Notes: a model not told the origin generated them from the letters alone. Positions 39,940 through 62,315 are shown, counted from the first letter of the stretch. The stretch is 64,000 bases of DNA from Trichoplax adhaerens (GCF_000150275.1 NW_002060946.1:3385035-3449034); one strand, 5' to 3'. A program made the numbers and translations.

Positions 39940-41319
39940 ATGATGGATTCTTTAAAATCAAAAACCCATCTCTTGTCGTTTGATGTCCAGCCCTTTCCAA
40001 AGAACGATGGAAAATATACTCTATGCTGTCAAAATAGCGTCCAGTGGTCATCTCTATCATTAGCAGATAATACTGTAAGTTTTTATTTGATGTATCCGAC
40101 CTAATTAAAAATGCGACAACTAAATCAATCTGCAATCTTTATGAGATTTGGAAGCACGATTTAAGGAACTATTCCTTCAATTTTTTAACAGCCAACTGAC
40201 TTGTTCATAATCGATTATCGTTGTTATTCGCTATCATCATTTCATCAATTATCATTATCGCCTGCTATCTCTCTATATCAATTTACCTTCATATTAGAAT
40301 TTTAGACATTAAAGTATTGAGTCGTTGATTCCTTTTTTGATTAGATACTCTATTCTGAAGAAGAAACGGTCTATCTCGAGAACCAACTCTTGGCTAGCTT
40401 ATATGGCAGTCAGTTTTCCTCACCAACATCGCTATCATCAGGCGCATGTAATGTTCATCAATTGCTAGAGAAGGTTAGACTCTAAGAAAATAGCAGGAGT
40501 AGCAATAGTTAATCATAATACGATTTTAATTTCTACCTGAAGATTATACGAGCTATAGCACGACCATCCAAAGAGTTAAAGTATCAACTTTTTTTTATTG
40601 AGAAATATATCGATTTGATCCTCTATCATTTTTGTTAAGCTACATTACGGTACTAGAATAGAACGGATAAGAAAATCACATTCATAAAGTTTTCTATATT
40701 GCTCTATGGGGAGGTTAATTTCACTTAAATGAAAACTGCTCTTTCTAGATTCATGGTGTAAAAAATTTTTGATACAGTTTTGATATCTAAAGAATTAACC
40801 AGAACTCGCATTTCTACACTACTCTATAGGGAGGTTGATAATATCCAAGTAGAAATTACTCAGACTAGATTCATCGTGTAATAAAGGAATGAAAAAGTTG
40901 TTCTTATCATCATTATTCTAAATAACAAAGTTAATTATAATATTAACAACTTATTTAAGCTAGCTGACCCCATTTCTGTCTTCTTTTTGTCTTAAAGTCT
41001 TGACTTAACAAGCCAATAATCATACATAGGTTTAAAAGAGCTTTGATTAATCATTCTGCTGCATTCTATTTTATTATTTTTCAAATGTCATTTAGTAAAC
41101 GATAAAGAATAATCGTATTTTCTCCACGATCGGATCAAGTTATTGCTATAATAAGTTTAATGCTGTATTAGAAGTTACCTTGAAAGGTTATAGAAAGAAT
41201 TAGATGTAAATCTCTGTCAACTTAGCAAAAGCGATCATACTACATTAAATTTAACGTTATGCTGTAGCAGAGATGATTTCAAATTCGCCGATATTATTTT
41301 AACACTATGGTTGAGTGAT
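39940..41319 (+). CDS. Candidate 5' exons, possibly of the ESRP gene
   Basis: Three exon-like stretches keep phase 0 with clean splice signals: 39940-40074 (starts ATGATGGATTCT, ends ACT/GTAAGT), 40345-40473 (acceptor TTGATTAG, donor AAG/GTTAGA) and 41194-41319 (acceptor GTTATAG, donor GAT/GTTATT). They read MMDSLKSKTHLLSFDVQPFP..., ILYSEEETVYLENQLLASLY... and KELDVNLCQLSK...DIILTLWLSD. Codon use looks coding and differs from the surrounding intron. The end of the third, ADIILTLWLSDVI, faintly recalls the ELILLFWKVVDL segment that opens the exonuclease-like domain of ESRP, and the phase fits the first secure ESRP exon at 45522. They could instead belong to an unrelated short gene; at least one more exon would be needed to fill the ESRP N-terminus. 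Confidence 0.35.
40691..40890. repeat. Direct duplication, about 120-bp period
   Basis: Two copies share CTCTATNGGGAGGTT (40702 and 40822) and AGATTCATNGTGTAA near their ends. It lies in the gap between candidate exons two and three. Confidence 0.7.
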
Positions 41320-41869
41320 GTTATTAATGAGGACAGTATAGTCATTATATATCCATACACGTACTTAAATTTAATTTTAGCCACGCTGCTCATTCCTCAT
41401 TAACGAATTTTCGACCACTTTCATACCTGCTATAGAATCTAGTCAACACAAAGCCAGAACTAATTATATTGTAACCTGACGAATAGCCCTCCCCCAAATT
41501 TTTATGATAGAATGCTATTAAATCACTAATTAGTTAATTAATAAGATATCTTATTCGTTCACAATAATCATACAGAATACGTTAAATCAGTAAAATTACT
41601 GTAGGCGTTAATTTAGCTTAAAATGAAGTTCTACAGACTTTGCTTGATTATCAAGAAATTTAACATAGATAAAGGGTATAGGACTTTCGGAGGTACTTGC
41701 GTGGCATAAGGGATATCAAATTAGATAAAAGAAGGGTAATAATAACAGATAAATGTTATATAGACTGTCTTAAAATAAAATTTAATTGATTGAGCATGAT
41801 TATCGATGGTGAGTAGACGACTGAGTAAGATAGTCCACTTGAGTAATACTAGATTAGCATGGAAGCTAT
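41320..41869. other. Putative intron sequence before the repeat cluster
   Basis: Nothing recognised. A 28-codon ATG ORF near 41622 is too short to support. Confidence 0.4.
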
Positions 41870-42240
41870 TTAAAATAGAAATAACCATCGATAAGATGCC
41901 TATATGAAGTAGCGATAGTTTCTCGTGGTTAATAAACTAGTTTACCACTAGACTATGAAGCTCTAAGCGGACAGAGATTAGATGTCTTACAGTAGCCAGA
42001 CGATAATATTCCGAGAAACCTATATGGAAGACAGGATTAGATGTCTTGCGGCAGCCGGCTAATTACGTACTGCGAAACTCATATGGAGTAGCAATAGATA
42101 GATAGTGATATATTTTTTTAACAAGTAAAATTAATTTACTATTAGGTTGTAAAGGTTAAAGTAGGCGTTATTCGATGCTTTGCATAGCTAGATAATTATA
42201 TACCGAGAAACTCATATGGAGCAGCACTAGAAAGGTAATG
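41870..42240. repeat. Degenerate repeat cluster, about 60-bp unit
   Basis: The pair ATTAGATGTCTTNC(A/G)GNAGCC occurs at about 41978 and 42037, 59 bases apart, each followed by CGAGAAACCTATATGG or GCGAAACTCATATGG. Further diverged copies of the CTCATATGGAGNAGCANTAG part appear near 41900 and 42210. Confidence 0.65.
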
Positions 42241-43049
42241 GACTAACACCTTTAGAAATATTTATACCTTCCCTTTCTTAAAAAGGTCTGCATTGCAGAT
42301 CTAGTTATGGGGCCATTATTGCAAGCAATAAATGGGTTTATATAGAAAGATAGGCTAGATATGACTGAATTGTATCTGGTCAAATCAATTTTGGCCTATA
42401 TTATGATCTATAGCATAACATGCACATAAGCTGATGTCTTTTGTCATAAATAGGTCATAAACTAATGCATTTTGACCATAAATGAATCACAAAAAATATG
42501 TATATAACTCTTTTTATTACAAGGCTAAACCTAGGTATCATAAAACTCATTAATTAACGAAATGGATGATTCAATATGGTAATAATGTAAGTAGTATGAA
42601 CTTTTTTTAATATATCAAGTCTATCAAAAGAAAATAATTTCATTTAAACTGACATTAGTTGGCGTTATGGACCCTATTACTTTTGAAATATCTTCCATCC
42701 TGTAAATTAAAATATCGTAAAAGATATGAATTGTATTTATAACGATTTGAAATTTAGAGCCTATATTAACAAGCAGAAAAGAAAAGAATATCCTTATCTC
42801 TCAGTTAAAAGTAGAATACCTTTCTATTGATAGAAGGTAGCCATTTCTATTAATACGTAGCCTAAAACTGTTTTAGAATAGAAATTGGCATAGATTAAGA
42901 TAAGCAAAAACAGGTAGAATACTATCAATATTTATTGTAATCCCAACTGCAATGATTTTAGCAGTATTTTCGATAGAAAATAGGCGTTATTAACAAAATT
43001 AATACACCAAAATCCCCAGAAAAGAAGTATTAGGATCGATTGACTTTAC

Positions 43050-43990
43050 TACATTAGACCTAAATTCAGTAGCAGCCATGCGTTACTTTAAAGCAAATTT
43101 GAATAGCTTTAGCAATGGCTGACAGAAGAGGGTACGCGTTAGCCCAGTATTAAAGTGTCATATCTCAAAGGCCTCATTACACAGATGGAATTGATCGCCT
43201 GTTTACTAATAAATGAGCAAGAAATATTCACGATCACCATCTAATCTCGCTTCTAGCTATGTTTAGACCAACAAATTTCGAAGATTGCTCTCGCTACTTC
43301 GCCAATTTCAAGGTCAATTGATCACGCGTCATTGTTTGACATGAAAAAAAGTGTTGACAATAAATTTTAAAGTAGAAAATTAATTCTGCTTTGAATAACG
43401 TTCACTTCGTAAGCTTAAGCCCAAATAGAATAAAATATTAGTGTTGATATTCAATAGACGTCTGCTTGAAATGAATATATGATGTCAATTATTATTCGTG
43501 CGAAAATAAAATAGACTAGGGAAGGGGGTATGTCGGCTAAGCTTTGGTATTTGAATAATGTTAACGGCCATGTTTGAAGATATCAGCAGATTGGTTAGAA
43601 CTCAAGCTGGGATCCAAATTTTGCAATTAAATAGTGACTGAATATTACTTGACAAAGTTTGGACATTGCATAGCCATCAAGATAGTACATTGGCGATAAT
43701 GGAGTTATTGTCATTAAAGAACAACATGGCGAACACAGCTTGAAATTTACTGTTGCATCCAATTTCAATAATTAGTAGTTCAAGGACAGTCTGTAGAACA
43801 ATCCATCACCAGTAGACAATCAGCGTGAATTCGACGTCTTATTTTGATACACTTAGCTTCAATGCATATTTGAAAGACGCAGACTTTTCAACAAGTTAAA
43901 GATGGCTATGAAATAAACAAGAATCAATTAATGCAATGTTTAACTAATTGCTATGGTCATGTCACTATTGATTCTATGTTTTATTTTTCT
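43050..43990 (+). other. Gene-like patches broken by stops
   Basis: Two patches (about 43050-43330 and 43530-43990) look richer in G+C and more codon-like than the flanks, with readable runs such as NSVAAMRYFKANLNSF, GDNGVIVIKEQHGEHSLKF and VKDGYEINKNQLMQCLTNC, but every frame has stops every 15-40 codons and no splice pattern rescues them. The second patch has a loose resemblance to a fatty-acid-binding-protein fold order; I would not name it. It may be a decayed gene within the putative ESRP intron. Confidence 0.2.
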
Positions 43991-44439
43991 TTCTGCTTAT
44001 TCGATTGACATTATATCCGTCAACAAGAGAACTGAATAATACAACATTCCTGCTCTGACCTCTGCAACGTGATAAATAACAGTAATTAGCTATTAGGAAT
44101 ACCTAATAAGCTATGAAATAAAAAATTAAGCTATGCTAATCAGTTACCTCGTCGTCTTTTGTATATTTTTAATTTTTCAATGCTTACTTCAAAGTTTGTA
44201 GTAACATCTTCACGTGCTAGACTGCAGCCGGTCTGCGGGACATCTCATCATTCACAATAAATCAACCGAAAAATGAAATACATTCAATCTACCACATTAA
44301 TGCTCCTTATTCTATTCCTCTATTTGTTTTTAATTCCAACATCTCCTTCAAATATAAAATCAACCGAAGAAAGACTATTTCGTACCAATTTACTTTAATT
44401 CTTACGTGTAACTTAGAGTTCAATACTGGAAATAAGAAA

Positions 44440-45115
44440 TGAGCTATAGAAAAAATAATTAATATACAAAAATCTGCCAATGCATAATTCATATTTTGTC
44501 CATTGGACTAAAATGTTAGAGCTGAACACTATAAAATAATAAGATTAAGATTAACCATCTGAGATAAGCTATCTGGGTCTATTTTACAATCTTCTATAGT
44601 GATGGCCTATAATGAAATAATTAATATTCAAAACTGGTCAATTCATAATTCATATTCTGTCCATTAAACTAAATGTAAAAACTAAAGATTAAAAAATAAA
44701 TTAAAATAAGATTGAAATTGTGAGATATCCAATCTTACCAATCTTACCAATCTGACAATCCTTCTATAATGATGACCTATAAAGAAATAATTTAATTTTC
44801 GAAATCGGTCAATTTATAATATATATTCTGTCCATCCGACTAAAATATTAAAGCTAAACGCAATAAAAAAATTAAACTGAGATTGATCTTCTGAGATAAC
44901 CTATCTGGGGTATTCTACAATCTTTCTATAATGATGACCTGTAAAGAATTAGTTAATATTCAAAATTGGGCAATTTATAATTCATGTTTTGTCCATTGGA
45001 CTAAAGTGTTAAATCTAAAAGCTATTAAAATTATTACATTAAAAATGACCTTTTGAAACGAATAATTTATCTATCTAGGTCTATTCTACAATCTTGCTAT
45101 GATGATAACCTAGAT
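44440..45115. repeat. Tandem repeat, about 165-bp unit, four copies
   Basis: The marker TGTCCATTGGACTAAA or a variant recurs at 44497, 44658, 44829 and 44989, 160-171 bases apart. Each copy also carries CTGAGATAACCTATCTGGGT, ACAATCTTTCTATAATGATG and GGTCAATTTATAATTCATAT variants. The 74-codon ORF at 45053-45277 starts in the last copy and is not supported as a gene. Confidence 0.9.
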
Positions 45116-45521
45116 ACTATGGCAATGTACTTAATTCTCGTTTCTAGGTCAATTTCTTTTGCCTATGCTTATTTTAAAACCAAAAATAATTCATACTTAT
45201 CTCTATGTATTAATTCTGATCAGTTTAAAAGATCTTCTAATTTCAACATCTCGACTAAAGTAGCCGGTAAAAAATAACATTTAGCGTCTATCAATCTTCA
45301 GTCTATAATCCATCCATTGGTCAAAGTATCAATGTTTCTTAAGAGATTTTATTAAATAGTTTGATATGTAATTTATCTTAATCTGTTTATAATATTTCTG
45401 TAATTCCGCTCTAGATGATATAACCTGCAGTTTCGTCCAAGAAATAGAATTGAAATTAAATGAATCTTTTTCAGCTTCATACTGAACACCTCTATCCATT
45501 TTTCATTTCATATTTTCTTAG

Positions 45522-48500
45522 TTGTGCAAAGCTGTAAATCAATACCAGCATCATAAATGGTGCTTAGTATCTTATGGCCAATTTCACCTTAGGCAATGGT
45601 TACAACAGTTAGCCAGTAAATTGTCATTCAATTTGCCGCCTGTTTTTTCAGTATTTATTGATGTTAAGGAAGAATTTCATAAAATTATTCCTGACCAAAG
45701 TCAAGATATGACATTATACGATGTTGCTGAATGTAAGTTCTTAAAATATGTGATAGAATTAATCCATGTTGTCTACAATAAATTGTAGAGATTTTAAATA
45801 TTTAATGTTTTCAATTTGTGCAATTGTTTAACCAGCTATAATAATATCAGGAAAGATAAATTGCTAAGTTAACTTAATCTACCACCAAATAATCAGAATG
45901 CTAAATAGGCAGATCGACGATACTCTTATGTAACTTTAAAACCTACGAATATAATCACCAGTGATATAGATTGACATATCGTAAAGTATTAGCTAAAACT
46001 TATACATGAATCCTTTATATTTTGCTTCAGACTTGCATCTTGATAAGGATTTAATTCAATCAAAAAATCGAAGCAAATTGGTCCTAAGCCTTTATCAAAC
46101 ATTAGCAGCTAGAGGTACTTATGATAAAAATGGTGCATACAAAAATAACGGGGATTAATAATTATAATCATTAAACGTGTGCTATAGCGTCATAGCTTTT
46201 AATATTTATGGAGTGAGATATATAGATAGGATCTTATTGTAACTTTTTAAACCTTCCCCTACTAATTATTAACCCCATAAGATAAGATTTATTACCAAAC
46301 ACGTATGGCGCTAATTGATTCTCTGTCTACTCCGTATAGGAATTCAAACATTCCCAAGTTACCAAAATATTAAGGGAAGACTGGAACCCACAACTTACCA
46401 TGGCAGTTGGTAAATAAGATGATTTAAGTCTAGACTACAATCATTTATCGTTAATCAAAATATTCGATGTCTATTATTTTTCTTTGCGCGTATATCCAGC
46501 GCTAGCCCTATCTATAATAAGCTAGCTGTTAAAGTTTGTGATCTGCCCACATATTTAAATGACCAAGATGTGGCAAGCTTCTTTCGTGGACTTAACATTA
46601 TTCGAGGAGGGATTTCCTTCTTGCTTAGCGAATATGGTAAACGCTATGGTCAAGCTTATGTTAAATTTGAAGACACTGTTCAACGAGATCTAGCACTAAA
46701 AAGGCATAGCCAATATATTGATCAAAAGTCTATTCGGGTGAAATTAATAGCCTTATTGATATTGAATTAATCAGTTGCTTTTATAAAGGGTTTAAAATCT
46801 AATAATATTACTATCCTCTAATCTACCTATTAACATTAATGCTGCATATTTATAGATTTACAAAATCAATGCCGGTCAAGGTTTCATCCCTAACGTTGGA
46901 GGTATTGATATAAACTGAAGATATAATATAATAATTCTACTTGACAGCCTTAAATTCGCTGTAAATTAGTCAATTTAAGCTAAAATATATCCTTCTACTA
47001 TCCGAAATTAAGTTGAAGTACGAATTTTAATATACTTATGATAAATTGTTATAAATAGTGTGTGTTACATTAATTTACAATAATAATTCACCAAAACTTA
47101 ATTTGATGTGTTATATGAAATCTACTTATTGAAGGGGTGGCAATATATAATATTTTATATGTCCTTTATTATAATATTGATAAGTTGAAATGACAGTAGA
47201 TAAGCTAAGCTAAAAGAAAAATTATTTTTCTAACTTAAGAACTTATTCAGTTTAATTGCATTTCAAGTTAGTTTATGCGAATACTGTGCATAAATCTGAT
47301 AAATATTATATGGACAGGCTATAGGAATAAATTGTGTCCTATAGCAATATAAGTTGAAATACTAATAATTAAATTACTTATAATATGTTCAGGTGCAACT
47401 ATTGTCAACGCTTTAATGAAAAGCAATGACAGGCCAGAAATTGCTTTACTACGTATAAAAGGGCTACCAAGTACTGTCATAGCTATCGATGTTGTCAATT
47501 TCTTTAAGGGTACAGCTGATGTTTTAGACAACGAAGAAGGTGTTCTACTGCTTCTATCTGCTGATGGAAGAACAACAGGTGAAGGCTACGTAGCATTTAA
47601 AACACCTGAAATTGCACGAAGTGCAATATATAAAGACTACAAGATAATGGCAAATCACCATATTGAATTATATGATTGTTCATTAAATGATGCACTAAAG
47701 GTTAGATGAAGAATAATCTTAATTCGGTCGATATATTCGTATTAGTGAACGGAATAAAATCGATGTATAATATATGCCTCCGTTTATAGATAATTATATC
47801 AATCGGAGCTGTTATAAATTGCCCAATTTAATGAGTAACCCTTCACTTCAGGCACTACAAGAAAGCCATATCAGCAGCAGTTACCGCAAAAACGATAAAA
47901 TTTTAACAAATTTACGGCAAAAGAGCCAAGAAAGTGTACGAGATTGCATACGCTTGCGAGGATTGCCTTTTACGGCAACAGAACCAGATATCACCAATTT
48001 TATGGGGGAACTTGCTGATAAAATTGCTCTTAATGGTATTCATTTATGCATCAATGACAGGGTACGATAGCATAGAACACTTGCTTAGCAATACATACCT
48101 ATAGTAGATTTTAATCATATATTATTAGCGCCATGCTAGGATATCATCTAAAGAAATGTAGTTTCGATTTATATTACTAATCTAGAGGGTATATTTAAAA
48201 TTAAACTTAAACTATAAAATGCCAATAGAAGTCTATCTAACTTATGAGATTATTTCGTATATTATCACTCAAGAACTAAGTGTAAATCAATGTTACTCAT
48301 TTAGATAACATGCTCATGATTATTTTATAAAATGCCAATAGTTCTTTGCAAAATGCATAAAATCAGAGTCATACTATTGAAGAAATCAATTTAATCTAGG
48401 TTCATATTATTCATCTGAATAAGCGTACAACATTGATCTATAAAATACCCAGGGTAGCTTGCAGAATATGTTATAATGTTACCATAGTATCTAAGAAATC

Positions 48501-49358
48501 AAGTCAACCCTTATAATTACTACTATCCTAGACAAATGGCTAAAATAAAATCTCGCCTTTTTAATGGATTTATTCATCAAAATTGTGTAGGGGCGGCCTT
48601 CCGGTGACGCTTATATTCAGATGCTATCGGCTGAAGATGCAATAAAATCAGCAGAGAAAAAACATCGAGAACATTTAGGTACACGATGGATTGAGGTATT
48701 CCAATGCTCTAGAGAGGAAGTCACAGAAGCTAAAATCACTACCAGTGCCAACAAAAGCTACAATTCTTACTATGATAACAATCAATATCACGGTCGACGA
48801 AATAATAATCCTGCTAAAAACATTGTAACAGAAAATCGTTATAATACTAATACCGATCGACAAATAAGTCCACCTGTATCATCTGTTTGTGTTATCCCAA
48901 CTCCTATGATGACAAGCATGGGATTACCTATGATCCCACAAACTTGGAATCAATATCAACAGGATGGCATGCATTTCTATCCACAATCTAATTCGCCAAG
49001 GATAACACGAGTTAGGAATGCTACACCTGCTATATCAAAAGAAATTTCACGCTATCAAGCAGACTATACTACGGTAAGGTTGCCTAGATGATTATTGTTT
49101 ATTAAACATTTATAGAAATTATAAATTGAGCATTATTAAGAAGTTCTATGCGAATAGCTGTTAAATAGACGATACATTAAAATTATCAAATATTTTTAAC
49201 ATTAGTATCAGCCCAATACTTCACTTCAATTGCAATATGAAGATTATAACAGACCTGATGGCAACATCATCTACACCTATCCGGCTCCAATCGATAATCT
49301 ACAACGTAGCCGAAATCAGCATTTGCCGTCTAGAAATATTGAAATGTATATGGTATAA
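45522..49358 (+). CDS. ESRP1: ESRP-family epithelial splicing regulator, 5' end unresolved
   Basis: Secure exons: 45522-45732, 46031-46114, 46340-46409, 46500-46737, 46856-46901, 47393-47700, 47852-48061, 48591-49073, 49212-49358. All junctions keep phase; together 598 residues plus stop (human ESRP1 is 681, so about 90 N-terminal residues lie upstream). The first exon matches the exonuclease-like domain (GQFHLRQWLQQLASK against GQLHVRQILHPEASK, then VFIDVKEEFHK against SFFDLRKEFKK). RRM1 contains SFFRGLNIIRGGISFLL and RDLALKRHSQYI (family RFFKGLNIAKGGAALCL, RDLALQRHKHHM). RRM2 begins ALLRIKGLPSTV, RRM3 RDCIRLRGLPFTATEPDI, then GRPSGDAYIQ and IEVFQCSREEV. The tail is Asn/Tyr/Pro-rich. ESRP proteins bind UGG-rich motifs in pre-mRNA in the nucleus and set epithelial exon choice. 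The symbol is for the family; a single-copy orthologue of vertebrate ESRP1/ESRP2 is likely. Confidence 0.88.
48212..48500. repeat. Degenerate tandem repeat, about 113-bp unit, within ESRP intron
   Basis: CTATAAAATGCCAATAG or variants start copies at about 48212, 48325 and 48438. The array fills most of the intron between the two exons of RRM3. Confidence 0.6.
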
Positions 49359-49753
49359 AATGCTCACTCTTAAACTGATCTTAATTAACTGTTAGAATTC
49401 TAATTTTTTCCCATTTCTCTCATTCCATTATGCTCACATACCCTATGTCGATTTTATAGTAATACTTTTTAAATTTAGTTTTCAAATTTAAATAACTGCT
49501 GTTATTATTTCCTTAATCACTCGCACGATATAGTCCATGCAATAGCAACACTTTTGAAGAAAAATTCTCCTTACCAATAGCCAGTTATAAAGGATTTTAA
49601 ACATTCGTTAGAGGTGATCAAAACCAGAAAAAAAGACTTATTGAAAACATTTTTTTATCCGTTATATTTGTTTACAAAGGAAAGTTATTCCTTCACCCTT
49701 TACTATATGTTAAGTGTGCTTGATTTTAATCGCTACTTGTATCTCTTTAATTC

Positions 49754-49759
49754 AATAAA
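49754..49759 (+). terminator. Polyadenylation signal, probably of ESRP
   Basis: AATAAA (in TTCAATAAAG) about 400 bases after the ESRP stop codon. Confidence 0.4.
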
Positions 49760-51552
49760 GTAATTTATTATTCACTTTCATGAATGAGTTTCTTGGAAAG
49801 TTTTATATTAAGCTTATCTTATATGTAATATGATTACCATATTACAAGGAATGTCTACATCAGTACCTTACTTCAAACTAATAGCTTTCCTGTAGATGGT
49901 TAGAAAAGCTGATCTGAAAGATTACTTTAAAGTTATAGGTATGGCTGACTAATAAGGCATTCGTAAAAATAATTTGGAAACGCTTACATTATGAAACCGT
50001 TGAGCAATGCTGGTAGACTTTTTATGTAAATGTATTGCTGTGACTTATTTCCAAGGTTACTAGCCTCAATTATGCAGTTAATATAACATTTATCTACTAA
50101 AATGTAGGGAAAGCTCTTTAAGATATTGCCTATATTAATTGTTGTTGAAATCAACAAAGCCTGGAACAAAACTGTAGTATTTAGTTATTAGTACGCCTTT
50201 GAAGTTGATGCGCAGTAATTAAACGATAATATCTTTTTAAACATAGTGAAAATAATACGATATCAATTATGCTATTTAAATGGAGTTGTGAAGCTAAACT
50301 TTCCTTTTAACTATATATGAACTAAATTATAAACAGTAACAGCTTTAGGAAGCTGCTCATAGTATGCACTCTTTTACTTACTAAAATTGCTTATACCTCT
50401 GACATGTATGGTTTATTGTAAGTAAAGATACACCATATGATCAGATTGCTACTATAAATTTGTAATACTTCTAGTAATTTGTAAAATATAAAGTATTGTA
50501 ATAAAAAGCTGGTTGAACTACAAACTACTAAAGAACCTCCTATGACTGTTTTGCTTCGATTACTCCGGAAAAGATTAATATATTTCGTACAAATTAACAA
50601 GGCAGAAAAAACTTTAGAATTTAAGTGCAGTTAATGAATATTTCTGTAACTACTTATTATTATTTATCTAGCAAGTTCGTTCCCATCTACTACTATTTAC
50701 AGATACAATTGAAGTAATATTATTTTCCAGACAAAATTTTGATGAACAAATTTTTATGATTTTGGAGTGGTTTTAATTTATATTTTTAACATTGCAAAGC
50801 ATTGCTGATCTATTTTTTGTTGATTACATTGAATCACGTAACACCAATATACAAACAGTATTCTTTATTAGAGTACTAAAATATACCGGAAATTGCATTC
50901 TAAAGTTAGATTATTGTTACAATCGCATATTGCTATACAAGTAAAAATTTCCAATATTAATATGATTTGACGCAAACAAATTAATAATCAAGAACATAAA
51001 TAAGCAGCAGATAGTAACTTGAAATCGATAGGTATTAAAAATTAAATCATAGTTAACTACGATACTATCCTAGATCGTTGCAAGAATTTACTTCGAACCC
51101 TGAAAGCCTTTTAATTTTCCAAATAATCAATTTGTATTAATTTATAAGAATGTTTTATACAGTATCTACACAGCAAGGCGAACATAGCTCAGAAAAGTCA
51201 TAAATATCAAAATTAGATAACGTGTCGCTATAGTATAGCTAGGCTGGGCTTATGGTTTTGAATAAAAGTTTGACTTACCTTAGCATAATTACTGCAACAT
51301 AATAATTTATACTTATGACCTAACAACTTGATGTGACTAAATTAAGAATCTTTCATCAACTAAAGTCTTCGTAGCTAGATTAGTTCTGCCCCAATTGTCT
51401 CGAATTGCCGCAATAACCTATACAATTAAAATCATTATAAACAGTCATCCAATATCAACTTATTTAATAATTTTTTTGCAATTTTTAAGACCTATATTGG
51501 CACAATATCCTTATTTACAAGCATTACATGATGGTGGTGTATATTAGTATGC
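49760..51552. other. Interval between convergent ESRP and TMEM67 3' ends
   Basis: No exon or repeat seen; small open stretches on - (49984-50169, 50391-50600) look like chance. Confidence 0.5.
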
Positions 51553-60706
<9,154 letters not shown>

Positions 60707-62315
60707 AACTTTTTTCCGTTTCTGTTTTTAAAACAAGAATTTTAGTCATTTTTAAGTGCGCAAGCGTAATTGAAGTTACGAGTGCACTACGAGTGCTTCG
60801 CCGGTATCCTAGATACAGATAGGCAGACAGACTCCAGACAACTGCAATTAGTCTCCAGTTAAATAATAATTAACTAGCTTATATCCTACGGTGGCACTCT
60901 ATTATTATACTGTATAATTTGATATAACAGAATATAGTGCAATCGTGGTTTATATACTTTAGGTGCTAGTCATGGATGGATAATGATGCCAGTAACGGGT
61001 TTGGCAATTTGACTTATACTACTTACTGGAAGTTATCTTAATAATCAGTTAAATGACTGCTCATGGCCATCTAAGTTATAATGTCGTCAACCAGCATAGC
61101 ACTCGATAATCACCTATTTATCAGCTAGTACTTTTAACTATGTCTAACAAACCTAAATGCTTAGTCGAATGTAAAGTAGTGTCATGGTAGTAGCCGTAAA
61201 ACTTGGCAATAACTACTACGAATTATATTAAAGCTAATCCTATAAATTTAATGCGAAGTAACATTAAATTCTTCATTTGGGCTACGTGCCATTTATTCTT
61301 GTCACGACTAAGATTGCAATATAAAATATAAATGTTCTTTACCCTAGTTGATCCAGTAATTCTACCTTATAACCTGATATTGAGTAGAACTTCTCTTCTA
61401 GTGATTGATTGCTTGTGTACTGATATAATTGATGATGCTAATCTAGCTTTTATCCTACAGACAACGTTGTGATCAATGCATATAATCTACCTAAGTATTA
61501 GCTATTTTAGCGCATGTCAGTCAATTTTTGTTCAACATTAATGACACATACAAGATAATAGCGTGGATAGATATTTTAATAAAGACGATGTGACCAAAAT
61601 TCTTAGTCATAAGTCGTACATTCGATGTATATTATAATCGATAAAATAAGTTGGAAGGTATCTATTATAAACTGGTACAATGGAGGCCAAGCGTTTACTT
61701 ATTTGTAAGTATTTAGCCTAAAAAATGGTTATAATCGTGTAACTTGTAGCATACATTAAAAGTTTACTATATCTCCACTAATCGACACAGTTATAGCTAC
61801 AACATTACGAACAATAAGGTTTTGTGAGAGTTATCGATTGGAAAGAATCAACATTCTTTCGACTATCTTAAATATACGTGTATACTTAAATAAGTAGTTC
61901 ACGACAGCTTTGCGCTATACTCATACTGTGTACTTATATATATATATACATAAATGAAATACCGTGATAAAGTACTTTCTCAGTACATAAATTCCGTCAT
62001 AAAATGCTAAGATGATAGAGCATGTCCCCAAAGTTATACAGACATGATTGATTACCTAATACTGTATATATGATAAAATCCATTTAATACGGCTATGTTG
62101 CTTGGGCACAACTATAGTATGCTACGGCTTGTTTTACAAGGGATAAAGCCAACACAAGTATCCTATGAAATACTGATTAAGGTTATTAGTACTTCTTGAG
62201 CCATTTTACAGAGGCAGTGTCCTTAAAAATTTGATTGGTTAATTACTCTCTTTTAATTAATACTCTAATACAAATATGTCAAACTAGTATTACAAACATT
62301 GTAATGATTGTTCTA
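60707..62315. other. Interval between syntrophin 3' end and TMEM67 start
   Basis: About 1.6 kb without an exon. It must hold the TMEM67 promoter; bases 60760-60850 are locally richer in CpG (GTGCGCAAGCG, CTTCGCCGG, ACTACGAGTGC) than the surroundings. A short TA run lies near 61937. Confidence 0.45.

Noticed and set aside
39824-40135. 103-codon ORF on -
   Set aside because: It overlaps the + strand exon candidate 39940-40074, which has a good GTAAGT donor and fits following exons; the - translation matches nothing I know.
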